A stretch of DNA of 64,000 bases. Origin: Clostridia bacterium (GTDB lineage: Bacteria > Bacillota > Clostridia > Oscillospirales > Acutalibacteraceae). Shown piece after piece: positions 24,725 through 33,631 of the stretch. Below the pieces are notes generated by a model. It saw only the letters and a program-made list of their open reading frames with translations, did not search any database and was not told the origin of the DNA. Each line of letters starts with the position of its first letter. The stretch's first letter is position 1. Both the position numbers and the translations under genes were made by a program. The stretch spans positions 62,001-126,000 of the forward strand of contig JAFQHU010000004.1 of NCBI GenBank assembly GCA_017397845.1. Reading direction: 5' to 3'.

Positions 24725-25633
24725 ATGAAAAAAAGTAAAATCATTATCATCGCACTCGTGGCGGCGGTCGCCGTGGCGGGCATAGGTATTGCAGTATCTA
24801 AAAAGCCGGATATTATTGATTTCGGTGAAATCGTGCTCGACGGTGTACCCGAAAAGAGTGCGGAGGCAACCCGCGTAATGTCCTTTAATCTCCGTTGTGC
24901 AGATGACCCGGAAGGCAGCATTGACAACCGTTCTCAGATTTCCGTGGAAATTATCAATCAGTATGCACCCGACTCCTTCGGTATTCAGGAAGCTACTCCG
25001 AAATGGTTGCGCATTTTGGATAAACAGGTCGGGGACAGATATGCCTGTGTCGGTGAGTCGAGAGATTTCTTCGGTCCTTTCAGTGAATACAACTGCGTAT
25101 ATTATCTTAAAAACAAATATAATCTTCTGGACAGCGGTACCTTCTGGCTTTCCGAAACGCCTTATAAGAAATATTCCGTAAGCTATGACAGTGCCTGCAG
25201 AAGAATAGCCTCCTGGGCGGTTTTAGAGGATAAAGAGACGGGTGAGGTTTATACCCACATAAATACTCATCTTGATCATGTTCTTGAAAGTACAAGAGAT
25301 GCACAGTGTAAGGTGCTTTTGGCGGAAATGGACAAATTGCAGACACAGGGAACCGTAGTAATTACGGGTGATTTCAATACTTACAGTGACGGTGATGTTT
25401 ACGCTTCGATGGTTGCGGGTGCCGATGATGCGTCTGTGACTGCGGACATGGCTGTCGAAAAAGGTATAACATACCATAATTACGGTAAAAAGGCAGACGA
25501 AGGACAGGGTGCTATCGATTTTATTTTTGTTACCAAGGATACTCCTGTTGACACATATAAGGTAATCAAAGATACTGTACAGGGAATGTATCCCTCCGAC
25601 CATTATCCCATTATTGCAGACATACATATCTAA
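24725..25633 (+). CDS. exported endonuclease/exonuclease/phosphatase family protein
   Basis: A 302-residue protein with an N-terminal signal anchor (about 5-25) and a full EEP fold. The conserved motifs occur in order: MSFNLRC with the metal-binding Asn, GIQEA with the Mg-binding Glu, THINTHLDH with a catalytic-type His, GDFNT (Asp/Asn pair) and PSDHYPI (Asp/His pair). The family includes nucleases, sphingomyelinases and inositol phosphatases; this compact, membrane-tethered type is usually annotated only as EEP family. The substrate is not predictable. AAGGAGG precedes ATG 24725. Confidence 0.87.
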   Translation: MKKSKIIIIALVAAVAVAGIGIAVSKKPDIIDFGEIVLDGVPEKSAEATRVMSFNLRCADDPEGSIDNRSQISVEIINQYAPDSFGIQEATPKWLRILDKQVGDRYACVGESRDFFGPFSEYNCVYYLKNKYNLLDSGTFWLSETPYKKYSVSYDSACRRIASWAVLEDKETGEVYTHINTHLDHVLESTRDAQCKVLLAEMDKLQTQGTVVITGDFNTYSDGDVYASMVAGADDASVTADMAVEKGITYHNYGKKADEGQGAIDFIFVTKDTPVDTYKVIKDTVQGMYPSDHYPIIADIHI

Positions 25634-25644
25634 TAAATGATCAA

Positions 25645-25675
25645 GCCCGCCGGATTTTCCGACGGGCGTAATCTT
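25645..25675. terminator. terminator between convergent EEP and AI-2E genes
   Basis: GCCCGCCGGA (25645-25654) pairs with TCCGACGGGC (25658-25667) with one mismatch, in the 44-bp gap between the two convergent genes. Confidence 0.75.
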
Positions 25676-25677
25676 TA

Positions 25678-26883
25678 TTATTTTTTCTTTTTTATTGCCG
25701 GTGCATTAGCCTTTGCTTTATTTTCTTTCATCGGCTTCCAAAGATGCAGTATACCCTCGTCATTGAGAAGCTTGAGCATAATTATTATCATCGGTGCAAT
25801 GAACATACCGAGTACACCGAAAACCTTAAGTCCTACATACATAGCACTTATGGTAAGAAATGGCGGCAAACCAAGCTGCCCGGCTACGAATTTCGGCTCG
25901 ATAATTTGTCTTATAACGGTAATGGAAGCATACATTATTCCCAATCCGATTGCCATAGCATAGTTGCCTGTAATGAGAGAATATGCTATCCACGGTAAAA
26001 GAACAGTGCCGGTACCGAGAACGGGAATGATGTCTATTATGGCGATTGCCAAAGAAATAATCGCTATATAGTTAGAGGAAAAAACATTCAAAAGCCGCAA
26101 TACATAAAAGCCTATCGAAAGTTCTATAAAGGTAATAAAAATAATTGACAGATAAGCTTTGCCCATTTTACCCAAAGAGGATTTGAGCAAAGAGATGGCT
26201 CTGGAAACGTCCTTTGCCTTTTGCTCAGTAAGCTGTGCTTTGACGAATTTCTTTATAAAGTCATAATCCGCCGTAATGAAGCAGGCAGCAACGATGGAAA
26301 TTACTGCGGCAATAATGACAGAGGGAATTTGCCTTGCGGTGGAGATAACACCCGAAATGGGAGTAGTTATCCATGAAAGACTGAAGGAACCGCTCAGAGT
26401 GCCTGCTATATCCTGAGTGAATTCGCTGCTTCTTCCTGCCAACCATTCGCGTATTTCAACGAAAAGTGTCGCAATGTTTTCTTTCAGCGTTTTGCTTAAA
26501 AATTCGGGAAAGCCGGAAACAAAGTTAAGTAAAGCATTTTCTATGGTATTTACCAAAGAATCAATATTCTGAACCTGAAGCATTATATAATCCACAAAAC
26601 CGCCTATTTCCTGGGCGATTCTTACACCGATGAGAGCCGTGAAAAAAAGAATAACCGCCAAAAGACCCAAAACACACAGTGTAGAGGCAAAGCCTTTTTT
26701 TATCGGAGTTTTGCGCATAATGAAATTTTTCGGTCTTTGCAGAAAAGAGGCAATTATAAAGGCAAAAATAATCGGAAAAAGAGTTCCCATAGCGTATTTG
26801 AAAAAGAAAAAGCAAAGAGCGATAACGATTCCGAAATATACCACATTGATTATAAATTTACGTCTTTTTTCGACTTCGGTCAA
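25678..26883 (-). CDS. AI-2E family transporter
   Basis: A 401-residue polytopic protein of the AI-2E/PerM/YtvI family: an N-terminal pair of helices, a long amphipathic soluble segment (about 75-190) and five or more C-terminal helices with the family-typical GTGTVLLPWIAY and PKFVAGQLGLPPFLTI motifs. Family members are proposed exporters of autoinducer-2 or Na+(Li+)/H+ antiporters; the substrate here is unknown. I prefer the TTG at 26883, which has GAGG eight bases upstream, over the GTG three codons earlier, which directly abuts that GAGG. Confidence 0.87.
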   Translation of the reverse strand: MTEVEKRRKFIINVVYFGIVIALCFFFFKYAMGTLFPIIFAFIIASFLQRPKNFIMRKTPIKKGFASTLCVLGLLAVILFFTALIGVRIAQEIGGFVDYIMLQVQNIDSLVNTIENALLNFVSGFPEFLSKTLKENIATLFVEIREWLAGRSSEFTQDIAGTLSGSFSLSWITTPISGVISTARQIPSVIIAAVISIVAACFITADYDFIKKFVKAQLTEQKAKDVSRAISLLKSSLGKMGKAYLSIIFITFIELSIGFYVLRLLNVFSSNYIAIISLAIAIIDIIPVLGTGTVLLPWIAYSLITGNYAMAIGLGIMYASITVIRQIIEPKFVAGQLGLPPFLTISAMYVGLKVFGVLGMFIAPMIIIMLKLLNDEGILHLWKPMKENKAKANAPAIKKKK

Positions 26884-27036
26884 TTTTAACACCTCACTTT
26901 GTATAGTAACATATATTATATTAACCTATATTTTAATTAAAATCAATGAAATTAAGAAAATCGTTATAAAATAAGAAAAAATTTATTTAAAACTCTTTTC
27001 TTAATGAATAAAATGTGTTATTATAACCTATAAGTT

Positions 27037-27063
27037 TTTCCCGGCGTGTCATTCTCCGGGAAA
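27037..27063 (+). promoter_or_regulatory. perfect 8-bp hairpin in the hom leader
   Basis: TTTCCCGG (27037-27044) and CCGGGAAA (27056-27063) are exact inverted arms in the 5' leader, 27 bases before hom. There is no T-tract, so it is not an intrinsic terminator; it may be an operator or mRNA stability/translation element. Confidence 0.45.
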
Positions 27064-27090
27064 TGAAATTCACAGAAAGGTCGTGAAAAA

Positions 27091-28323
27091 ATGAACGTTG
27101 CTATTTTAGGCTACGGTGTAGTAGGCTCAGGTGTTGCTGAGGTAATCAGTAAAAATGCCGATATTATGAAAAAAAACAGCAATGTGTCTTTGTCGCTTTC
27201 TCATATTCTTGATATCAGAGAATTTGAAAACTGTCCCTTTCAGGATATAATGACCAAAGACTTTTATGATATTTTAAATGACAGTAAGGTAGACATCGTG
27301 GTGGAAACCATGGGTGGAGTAAGTCCTGCTTTTGAATTCGTTTCGGCGTGTCTGAAAGCCGGTAAGCATGTTGTTACCTCAAACAAAGAGCTAGTTGCGG
27401 TGAAGGGCTATGAGCTTTTGGAAATCGCCAGAAAAAAGGATGTAAACTTCCTTTTCGAGGCCGCAGTAGGCGGCGGCATCCCTATCATCAGACCTATCAG
27501 CCGTTGTCTTGCAGGTAACAGAATAAGTGAGGTGGCAGGTATTCTGAACGGAACCTCGAACTTTATTCTTACTAAAATGATAGAGGAGAATATGGATTTC
27601 GGCGTAGCACTTAAGCTTGCACAGGAAAAGGGCTATGCAGAAAAGGACCCCACAGCTGATGTGGAAGGCTTCGATGCGCTCAGAAAGATATGTATTCTTG
27701 CTTCGCTTTGCTTCGGAAACCATGTATATCCCGACGGAGTTCACACAGAGGGTATTTCAAAAATCACTCTTGAGGATGTGGATTATGCTTCTTCTTACGG
27801 CTGTGTAATCAAACTCATCGCTAAAGCCAAGAAAATGAATGACGGTAAAATCAGTCTTACGGTTTCTCCCTGCTTTGTGAAAAATGAAAGCATGCTTGCA
27901 GGTGTAAACGGTGTATTTAATGCTTGCCTTGTAAGAGGTGATGCAGTAGGTGATGTGGTTCTTTACGGACAGGGGGCAGGTAAGCTTGCCACCGCTTCTG
28001 CTGTGGTAGGAGATGTAATTGACTGTGCGTGTAACACTAAGGAAAGAAAATTCTTTGGTTGGGATGAAGCAAAGGAAGGTCTTCTTGCGGATTATCTTGA
28101 CGAGGAAGCTTCTCTTTACGTCAGAGCTACCGCTGAGAGTATGGAAAATGCCAAAGCAGAAATCGAAAATCATTTGGGATGTGTAACCTTCCTCGAAAGA
28201 AAAGGACAAAGCTTTGACGAAATCGCTTTCGTAACACCCGTAATGAAGGAAAGAGAGCTTAGAAAGATTATTACCAAGTTGCCTCTTTCCGTTATCAGCA
28301 CCATCAGAACAGTTGAATATTAA
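27091..28323 (+). CDS. hom: homoserine dehydrogenase
   Basis: Reduces aspartate semialdehyde to homoserine in threonine/methionine synthesis. The 410-residue product has the nucleotide-binding motif GYGVVGSGV at 7-15, the central catalytic domain with VTSNKELVAV, AAVGGGIPIIRP and GILNGTSNFILTKM, the EKDPTADVEGFDA substrate motif, and a C-terminal ACT domain (about 345-410), suggesting threonine feedback inhibition. AAAGG precedes ATG 27091. lysC follows after 15 bases, forming an aspartate-family operon that feeds the same homoserine/homocysteine flow used by metH at the start of the window. Confidence 0.95.
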   Translation: MNVAILGYGVVGSGVAEVISKNADIMKKNSNVSLSLSHILDIREFENCPFQDIMTKDFYDILNDSKVDIVVETMGGVSPAFEFVSACLKAGKHVVTSNKELVAVKGYELLEIARKKDVNFLFEAAVGGGIPIIRPISRCLAGNRISEVAGILNGTSNFILTKMIEENMDFGVALKLAQEKGYAEKDPTADVEGFDALRKICILASLCFGNHVYPDGVHTEGISKITLEDVDYASSYGCVIKLIAKAKKMNDGKISLTVSPCFVKNESMLAGVNGVFNACLVRGDAVGDVVLYGQGAGKLATASAVVGDVIDCACNTKERKFFGWDEAKEGLLADYLDEEASLYVRATAESMENAKAEIENHLGCVTFLERKGQSFDEIAFVTPVMKERELRKIITKLPLSVISTIRTVEY

Positions 28324-28338
28324 TAAAGGAGGAAGAGT

Positions 28339-29541
28339 ATGGCTCTTATAGTTCAGAAATTCGGCGGCTCTTCTGTCGCGAATGCAGAGAGAGTAATGAA
28401 TGTGGCCCGCATCATTACCGATACCTATAAAAAGGGTAATAATGTAGTAGTTGTTGTTTCCGCTCAGGGCGACACTACCGATGATCTTATCGAAAAAGCA
28501 AAGGAAATAAATCCCAATGCTTCTAAAAGAGAGATGGATATGCTTCTTACTGCCGGTGAACAGATCTCTATTTCACTCCTTGCCATGGCTATTGAAGGAC
28601 TTGGTTATCCGGTTATCTCGCTTTTGGGATGGCAGGCAGGCTTTTCCACCAATTCTGCTTACGGTATGGCGAGAATACACGAGGTAAAAACAGAAAGACT
28701 CGAAAGAGAGCTTGATCAGAAAAAAATCATTATCGTAGCAGGCTTCCAGGGTCTCAATAAATACGATGACATGACCACTTTGGGCAGAGGCGGATCCGAT
28801 ACATCTGCTGTGGCTATTGCTGCTGCTCTTCACGCTGACCGCTGTCAGATTTATACCGATGTAACGGGTGTATTTACTGCTGACCCCAGAAAAGTCGAAA
28901 ATGCACAAAAGCTTACAGACATCACTTATGATGAAATGCTTGAGTTTGCCACTCTCGGTGCACAGGTTCTTAATAACCGTTCAGTAGAAATGGCAAAGAA
29001 ATATAATGTTGAGCTTGAAGTTCTTTCGAGCATGGTAAGAGAAAACGGAACAATCGTCAGGGAGGTTGCTAATATGGAAAAAATGTTAATCAGAGGCGTA
29101 ACTAAGGATACAGATGTTGCCAGAATTTCAGTAGTAGGTATGAAGGATATTCCCGGTAACGCTTTTAAAATGTTCTCAAGACTTGCACAGAAAAAGATAA
29201 ACATTGATGTTATTCTTCAGTCTGTAGGACGTGACGGCACAAAGGATATTTCGTTCACTTGCGCAAAGAGCTTTGCGGATGAGGCAGTGGCAATTCTTGA
29301 AGATATCTTTGCTATGGAGGGTGCAGTTGTTTCTTCCGATACAACCATCGCCAAAATTTCCATCGTGGGTGCAGGCATGCAGTCTCATTCAGGCACAGCA
29401 TCAAAAATGTTCGGTGCTCTTTATGAAGCGGGCATCAATATCTCGATGATTTCTACCAGTGAAATCACCATCAGCGTTCTTATTGATAAGGAGCTTGCAG
29501 ATAAGGCTGTTTCAGCCGTACACAAGGCGTTCTTCGGTTGA
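28339..29541 (+). CDS. lysC: aspartate kinase
   Basis: Phosphorylates aspartate, the committed step to lysine, threonine and methionine. The 400-residue product starts with the kinase motif VQKFGGSSVANAERV, has LLTAGEQIS, TLGRGGSDTSAVA and the YTDVTGVFTADPRKV segment, and ends with two ACT domains (about 265-400) that usually bind the feedback inhibitor. AAAGGAGG precedes ATG 28339. It is the second gene of the hom-lysC pair and is followed by a strong terminator. Confidence 0.96.
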   Translation: MALIVQKFGGSSVANAERVMNVARIITDTYKKGNNVVVVVSAQGDTTDDLIEKAKEINPNASKREMDMLLTAGEQISISLLAMAIEGLGYPVISLLGWQAGFSTNSAYGMARIHEVKTERLERELDQKKIIIVAGFQGLNKYDDMTTLGRGGSDTSAVAIAAALHADRCQIYTDVTGVFTADPRKVENAQKLTDITYDEMLEFATLGAQVLNNRSVEMAKKYNVELEVLSSMVRENGTIVREVANMEKMLIRGVTKDTDVARISVVGMKDIPGNAFKMFSRLAQKKINIDVILQSVGRDGTKDISFTCAKSFADEAVAILEDIFAMEGAVVSSDTTIAKISIVGAGMQSHSGTASKMFGALYEAGINISMISTSEITISVLIDKELADKAVSAVHKAFFG

Positions 29542-29553
29542 TTTATAATAATT

Positions 29554-29582
29554 AAGACTGTCGGTGTTCGGCAGTCTTTTTT
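29554..29582 (+). terminator. terminator of hom-lysC
   Basis: AAGACTGTCG (29554-29563) pairs with CGGCAGTCTT (29569-29578, one wobble), followed by a T-run. Confidence 0.88.
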
Positions 29583-29591
29583 CGTAACTTA

Positions 29592-29620
29592 TTGAAAAGA
29601 AAAAAGAAAAGTGATAAAAT
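29592..29620 (+). promoter_or_regulatory. promoter for the GPH symporter gene
   Basis: TTGAAA (29592-29597) and TAAAAT (29615-29620) are spaced by 17 bp. Confidence 0.72.
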
Positions 29621-29645
29621 TAACCGGTAGAAGGGAGAGAAAGAA

Positions 29646-31658
29646 ATGGAAGAAAAGAAAAAAATATCGGTTTTTGTGAAAGATAAGCTTAAGGAAATTA
29701 AATGCAATTGGAAAAAGGCTCCCGAAGGCAAATATGTGTCTTACAGAGAGTTGGTCGCTTATTCTGTCGGCGGTGCAGGTGTTTATTTTATCTTCTCCCT
29801 AGTGGGGATGATAGCACTTAGTGCAGGCAGTATGATAGTAGGTGCTTCTATAGGTATTAAGGCTATTGACCTTCAGACTATGAATGCGATTTCAATTATT
29901 CTTAGTTTGCTTATTGCTCCTGCCAGAGCCATGATGTTTGATAACACTCGAAGTAAAATGGGTAAATTCAGACCGTACATACTTTATCTCGGCTTGCCTA
30001 CGGCGATTTTGGGAACAGCCTTTGTATATATGCCTTATGAAGCGATGGAATATGATGAGAAATGCATAACCGTTTTTGTCATTTATACTCTTCTTCAATT
30101 TTTTTCACCGTTCTATCAGTCAGCATACATCAGTCTCGCACAGGTTCTTTCTCCAAACTCCCGTGAAAGAGGTTGGATAATTGAAATCAGTTCGATTATC
30201 TATTCATTTGCTCCTACTGTAATTAATCCTGTATTGCCTCTTATCGGTAAAATGGAAGATCTTTCTACCTACAGAAAGGCTTTTCCTGTATTCTGTATCA
30301 TTGGTCTTGCCGTGAGTATGCTTGCTGTTTTCGGTACAGAGGAAAAAATTATCGTACCTAAAAACTATGTGCAGAAAATGAGCTTTACGGAAGGGCTGAG
30401 AAAGGTTTCGAAAAATAAGTATTTTTGGATAATAAATTCTTCTAACTGGCTTGGCTTCCTTAATGGCGGCTACGGCAATGTATTTCAATGGATATTTTAT
30501 TACGGTATGAATAATCCTACGCTTTATGCACTTATGGTCGTTCTTAAGGGCGAGGCATCTACTCCGGGTATGGTTCTGGCTGCGCCTATTATGAACAAAA
30601 TAGGAAAGAAAAAAATATGCTTCCTTTCCATATTCGGTCAGGTTGTAAGTATAGCTATGATGCTTGCCTGCTACAGAAATTATGTCCTTGTTTTTGTTTT
30701 TATGTTCCTGAAGGATATGTTCGGTGCTCTTTCCATAATTTACATCCCTGCCATGAATGCTGATATGATGGATTATCAACAGTATAAAACAGGAGACAGA
30801 CTTGAAGGCTTTATCGGTCAGAGCGGACCGCTTCTTACCTCTGTTATTTCACTCGGAACAGGCTATGCAATTCCTGTAATTCTCAAAGGGTTAGGTTTTA
30901 CCAATAATTATGATGCGCTTTATGATGCAAATTTCCGTAACCCTTTAGTGTATGCGCTTCTTATTTGCAGTGTTATCGGTACACTGCTGTCAGCAATTCC
31001 TTTCTTTTTCTATGATCTCGATGAAAATAAAAGAAGCAATATGATTAAAGTGCTTAAAATCCGTGCTGTATTTGAGGATTACGTCAGCGGTGAATTTTCC
31101 GAGGAAAAGTTTGCTGAAGTTGTAAAAGAGGTTGAGGAGGCTCGTGCTGTTCTTGCTGACAGAGAAAATCGTAAGCTTGAGGACATAGAAGGAGCCGAGC
31201 TTACAGTTAATGAGCTCGAAAAATTTAAAGGCGAAGAATATTCAGCAAAGCTTCAGCGTGCAGAAAGACTTGTTGGATGCGGCATAGGTTCTCTTGCTGC
31301 ATTTGATACAGAGGAGTCGGAAAAAATTAAAAAGCTTCTTGCCGTCACAAAGACAGAAAAGCTCGCCAAAAGAGATGCTTTGGAATATTTTAGAGCCCTC
31401 GAAAGAAGTGCAGCTATTATCAGAACTTATTTTCCTGATGGTATCGCTGCATATGACGAAATCTGTGCTAACAGCATTAATTCTATGAGCGAAAGCACTT
31501 CGGCAGAAAGAAAAGCTAAAAAACAGGCGCAGAAAAAGCTTAGTCTTTATAACACCGCCGTAAAACCCTTTAAAGAGGCTGAAGCTCTTCTCAAAATGAA
31601 AGCGGCTTACGAAGAATACGAAACACTCAAAGAAAAATATTTTCCGGCAGCAGAATAA
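29646..31658 (+). CDS. GPH-family MFS symporter with long C-terminal extension
   Basis: A 670-residue protein. Residues about 30-465 form a 12-helix MFS transporter of the glycoside-pentoside-hexuronide:cation symporter type, with DNTRSKMGKFRPYI corresponding to the family's D-x-T-R-S-x-x-G-K-x-R-P loop and DMMDYQQYKTGDRLEG to the second-half loop. Residues about 466-670 are an unusual hydrophilic, lysine/glutamate-rich, helix-forming extension likely to be cytoplasmic, not recognised as the PTS IIA domain found in some GPH proteins. The substrate is likely a glycoside. The gene is followed after 27 bases by an ABC exporter. GGGAGA precedes ATG 29646. Confidence 0.82.
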   Translation: MEEKKKISVFVKDKLKEIKCNWKKAPEGKYVSYRELVAYSVGGAGVYFIFSLVGMIALSAGSMIVGASIGIKAIDLQTMNAISIILSLLIAPARAMMFDNTRSKMGKFRPYILYLGLPTAILGTAFVYMPYEAMEYDEKCITVFVIYTLLQFFSPFYQSAYISLAQVLSPNSRERGWIIEISSIIYSFAPTVINPVLPLIGKMEDLSTYRKAFPVFCIIGLAVSMLAVFGTEEKIIVPKNYVQKMSFTEGLRKVSKNKYFWIINSSNWLGFLNGGYGNVFQWIFYYGMNNPTLYALMVVLKGEASTPGMVLAAPIMNKIGKKKICFLSIFGQVVSIAMMLACYRNYVLVFVFMFLKDMFGALSIIYIPAMNADMMDYQQYKTGDRLEGFIGQSGPLLTSVISLGTGYAIPVILKGLGFTNNYDALYDANFRNPLVYALLICSVIGTLLSAIPFFFYDLDENKRSNMIKVLKIRAVFEDYVSGEFSEEKFAEVVKEVEEARAVLADRENRKLEDIEGAELTVNELEKFKGEEYSAKLQRAERLVGCGIGSLAAFDTEESEKIKKLLAVTKTEKLAKRDALEYFRALERSAAIIRTYFPDGIAAYDEICANSINSMSESTSAERKAKKQAQKKLSLYNTAVKPFKEAEALLKMKAAYEEYETLKEKYFPAAE

Positions 31659-31685
31659 TTTAACATAAAGATATCAGGTGATTAA

Positions 31686-33425
31686 ATGAAAAATAAAGGT
31701 GTAATGGTAAAATGGTTTTTACCCTATTTCAAAAAGCATAAAAAGGTACTTTTTCTCGATCTTTTCTGCGCTGCACTTACCACCGGCGCGGAGCTTATAC
31801 TTCCCATGATGGTCAGAGAAATTACAAATATTGCCACAACGGATATTTCGTCGCTTACTCTCGAATTGATACTTTCTATGGCGGCGGTTTATGCTGTGTT
31901 CAAAATAGTTGATATGTGTGCCGGATACTATATGATTTATGTCGGTCACGGAATGGGAGTAAAAATCGAAAGAGATATGCGTGAGGATATGTTCTCCCAT
32001 CTTCTTACTGCTCCCTTCAGCTATTTCGATAAAACCAAGGTCGGACAGCTTATGTCCAGAATAACAACTGATCTTTTTGATATTGCGGAATTTTCACATC
32101 ACTGTCCTGAAGAATTTTTTATAGCAGGCATCAAGGTAGCTGTTTCCTTTGCGGTTCTCGCTACCATAAATCCTTTGCTGACGGTTTCCACCTTTGTGGT
32201 GATACCTCTTATTTTCTGGGGTACGATGTATTTCAGACGAAAAATGAGAAAGGTTTTTGCCGAAAGAAGAGTAATTGCAGGTGATGTGAACGCTCAGACA
32301 GAAACTACTCTTTTGGGTATAAGGGTGGTAAAATCTTTCGGTAATGAAAATATAGAAAGAGGAAAATTCAACAAGGAAAGCGAGAAGCTCGCTGCCGTGC
32401 AGACTGCGTCTTATAAATATATGGCAAGGCTGAACGCTGTTGTCAGGCTGTTTGACGGTCTAATGTATATCATTATGATTCTTTTGGGCGGTGTATTTCT
32501 CATTAAAGGACAAATCACTGCCGCTGATATGACCGCTTATCTGCTTTACATCGGTATGCTTATTTCTGCTATCAAGCGTATAGTTGAATTTACCGAGCAG
32601 TTTGAAAAGGGTGTTACGGGTGTTATACGTTTTGCGGAGATTTTGGAAACTCCCTCTGAAAAGGGCTACGAAGCCACCGAAAAAATCAACGATGTAAAAG
32701 GTAACATTGATTTTGAGGATGTAACCTTCAGCTACAGCAGCGAAAAAGGTAACGTGCTTGCCAATATAAATCTTTCCGTGAAGAAGGGTGAAAATATCGC
32801 CATCGTAGGCCCTTCGGGCAGCGGCAAGACAACTCTCTGCAGTCTGCTTTCCCGTTTCTATGAGCTGACGGGCGGAAAAATAAAGCTCGACGGAAAAAAT
32901 ATAAATGATCTGTCACTTGAATCTCTCCGTGCTGCGATCGGTGTTGTTCAACAGGATGTTTATCTGTTTTCAGGCTCTGTAATGGAAAATATTCTTTACG
33001 GTAAAGAAGGGGCAAGCCGTGAGGATGCCGTCGAAGCGGCTAAAAGAGCGGGTGCACATGATTTCATTAAATCTTTACCTGACGGCTATGATACATATGT
33101 AGGCGAAAGAGGCGTGATGCTTTCCGGCGGCCAGAAGCAGCGAATAAGTATTGCCAGAGTATTCGTCAAAAATCCTCCTGTTGTTATTTTGGATGAGGCG
33201 ACCTCGGCACTTGATAATGAAAGCGAACAGTATATCAAAAAATCTCTTGCAGAGCTTACTAAGGACAGAACGACCTTTACCATAGCGCACCGTCTTTCCA
33301 CGGTTAGAAATGCGAGCCGTATTATCGTACTTACGGAAAAGGGTATCGAAGAGCAGGGCACACACGAAGAGCTTATGGCAAAGGAAAACGGAATTTACAG
33401 AAGGCTCAATGAAAACGAACAATAA
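31686..33425 (+). CDS. ABC exporter, fused permease and ATPase
   Basis: A 579-residue MsbA/MDR-type half transporter: six-helix membrane domain (about 1-310) followed by an ATPase domain (about 335-579) with Walker A GPSGSGKTTL, Q-loop VVQQDVYLFSG, signature LSGGQKQR, Walker B VVILDEATS and the switch IAHRLST. It likely works as a homodimer because no partner half-transporter gene is adjacent. Direction is expected to be export (lipids, peptides or drugs); the substrate is unknown. CAGGTGATT precedes ATG 31686. Confidence 0.93.
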   Translation: MKNKGVMVKWFLPYFKKHKKVLFLDLFCAALTTGAELILPMMVREITNIATTDISSLTLELILSMAAVYAVFKIVDMCAGYYMIYVGHGMGVKIERDMREDMFSHLLTAPFSYFDKTKVGQLMSRITTDLFDIAEFSHHCPEEFFIAGIKVAVSFAVLATINPLLTVSTFVVIPLIFWGTMYFRRKMRKVFAERRVIAGDVNAQTETTLLGIRVVKSFGNENIERGKFNKESEKLAAVQTASYKYMARLNAVVRLFDGLMYIIMILLGGVFLIKGQITAADMTAYLLYIGMLISAIKRIVEFTEQFEKGVTGVIRFAEILETPSEKGYEATEKINDVKGNIDFEDVTFSYSSEKGNVLANINLSVKKGENIAIVGPSGSGKTTLCSLLSRFYELTGGKIKLDGKNINDLSLESLRAAIGVVQQDVYLFSGSVMENILYGKEGASREDAVEAAKRAGAHDFIKSLPDGYDTYVGERGVMLSGGQKQRISIARVFVKNPPVVILDEATSALDNESEQYIKKSLAELTKDRTTFTIAHRLSTVRNASRIIVLTEKGIEEQGTHEELMAKENGIYRRLNENEQ

Positions 33426-33432
33426 AACAGAG

Positions 33433-33466
33433 TCAGCACTTATCGTAAAGGTGAGTGCTGATTTTT
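33433..33466 (+). terminator. terminator after the ABC exporter
   Basis: TCAGCACT (33433-33440) pairs with AGTGCTGA (33454-33461), followed by five T. Confidence 0.85.
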
Positions 33467-33472
33467 ACGTCA

Positions 33473-33553
33473 CGGGGGCCAAGCGACCGTAAACGGTCAA
33501 TCCCGGCGCCAATTTGTCGCCGGGATTCCCTGTATACAGGGGCTTGGCCCCCG
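33473..33553. repeat. 81-nt palindromic element folding as a perfect four-way junction
   Basis: Outer arms CGGGGGCCAAGC (33473-33484) and GCTTGGCCCCCG (33542-33553) are exact 12-bp inverted repeats. They enclose three perfect hairpins placed edge to edge: GACCGT-aa-ACGGTC (33485-33498), AATCCCGGCG / CGCCGGGATT with a 9-base loop (33499-33527), and CCCTG-tata-CAGGG (33528-33541). No base is left unpaired at the junction. It sits between two convergent genes, outside their terminators. It is far more GC-rich than its surroundings and lacks tRNA-conserved positions. Confidence 0.9.
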
Positions 33554-33585
33554 GCCTTGCAGTAAAGCACAGCCTTTCTGATACT

Positions 33586-33617
33586 AAAAACCTCACAATC
33601 CGATATGGATTGTGAGG
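33586..33617 (-). terminator. terminator after typA
   Basis: CCTCACAATCC (33591-33601) pairs perfectly with GGATTGTGAGG (33607-33617); on the minus strand it is followed by a T-run (A run at 33586-33590). Confidence 0.88.
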
Positions 33618-33631
33618 TAAATTTATTTGTA

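Noticed and set aside
30204..30779. A 191-codon minus-strand frame inside the GPH symporter
   Set aside because: It lies entirely inside a recognisable transporter gene, has low-complexity His/Lys-rich translation and no start signals.
33473..33553. Possible tRNA gene because of the cloverleaf shape
   Set aside because: The outer stem is 12 bp, the middle arm 10 bp with a 9-base loop, there are no D-loop GG or T-loop TTCRA positions, and no CCA end.
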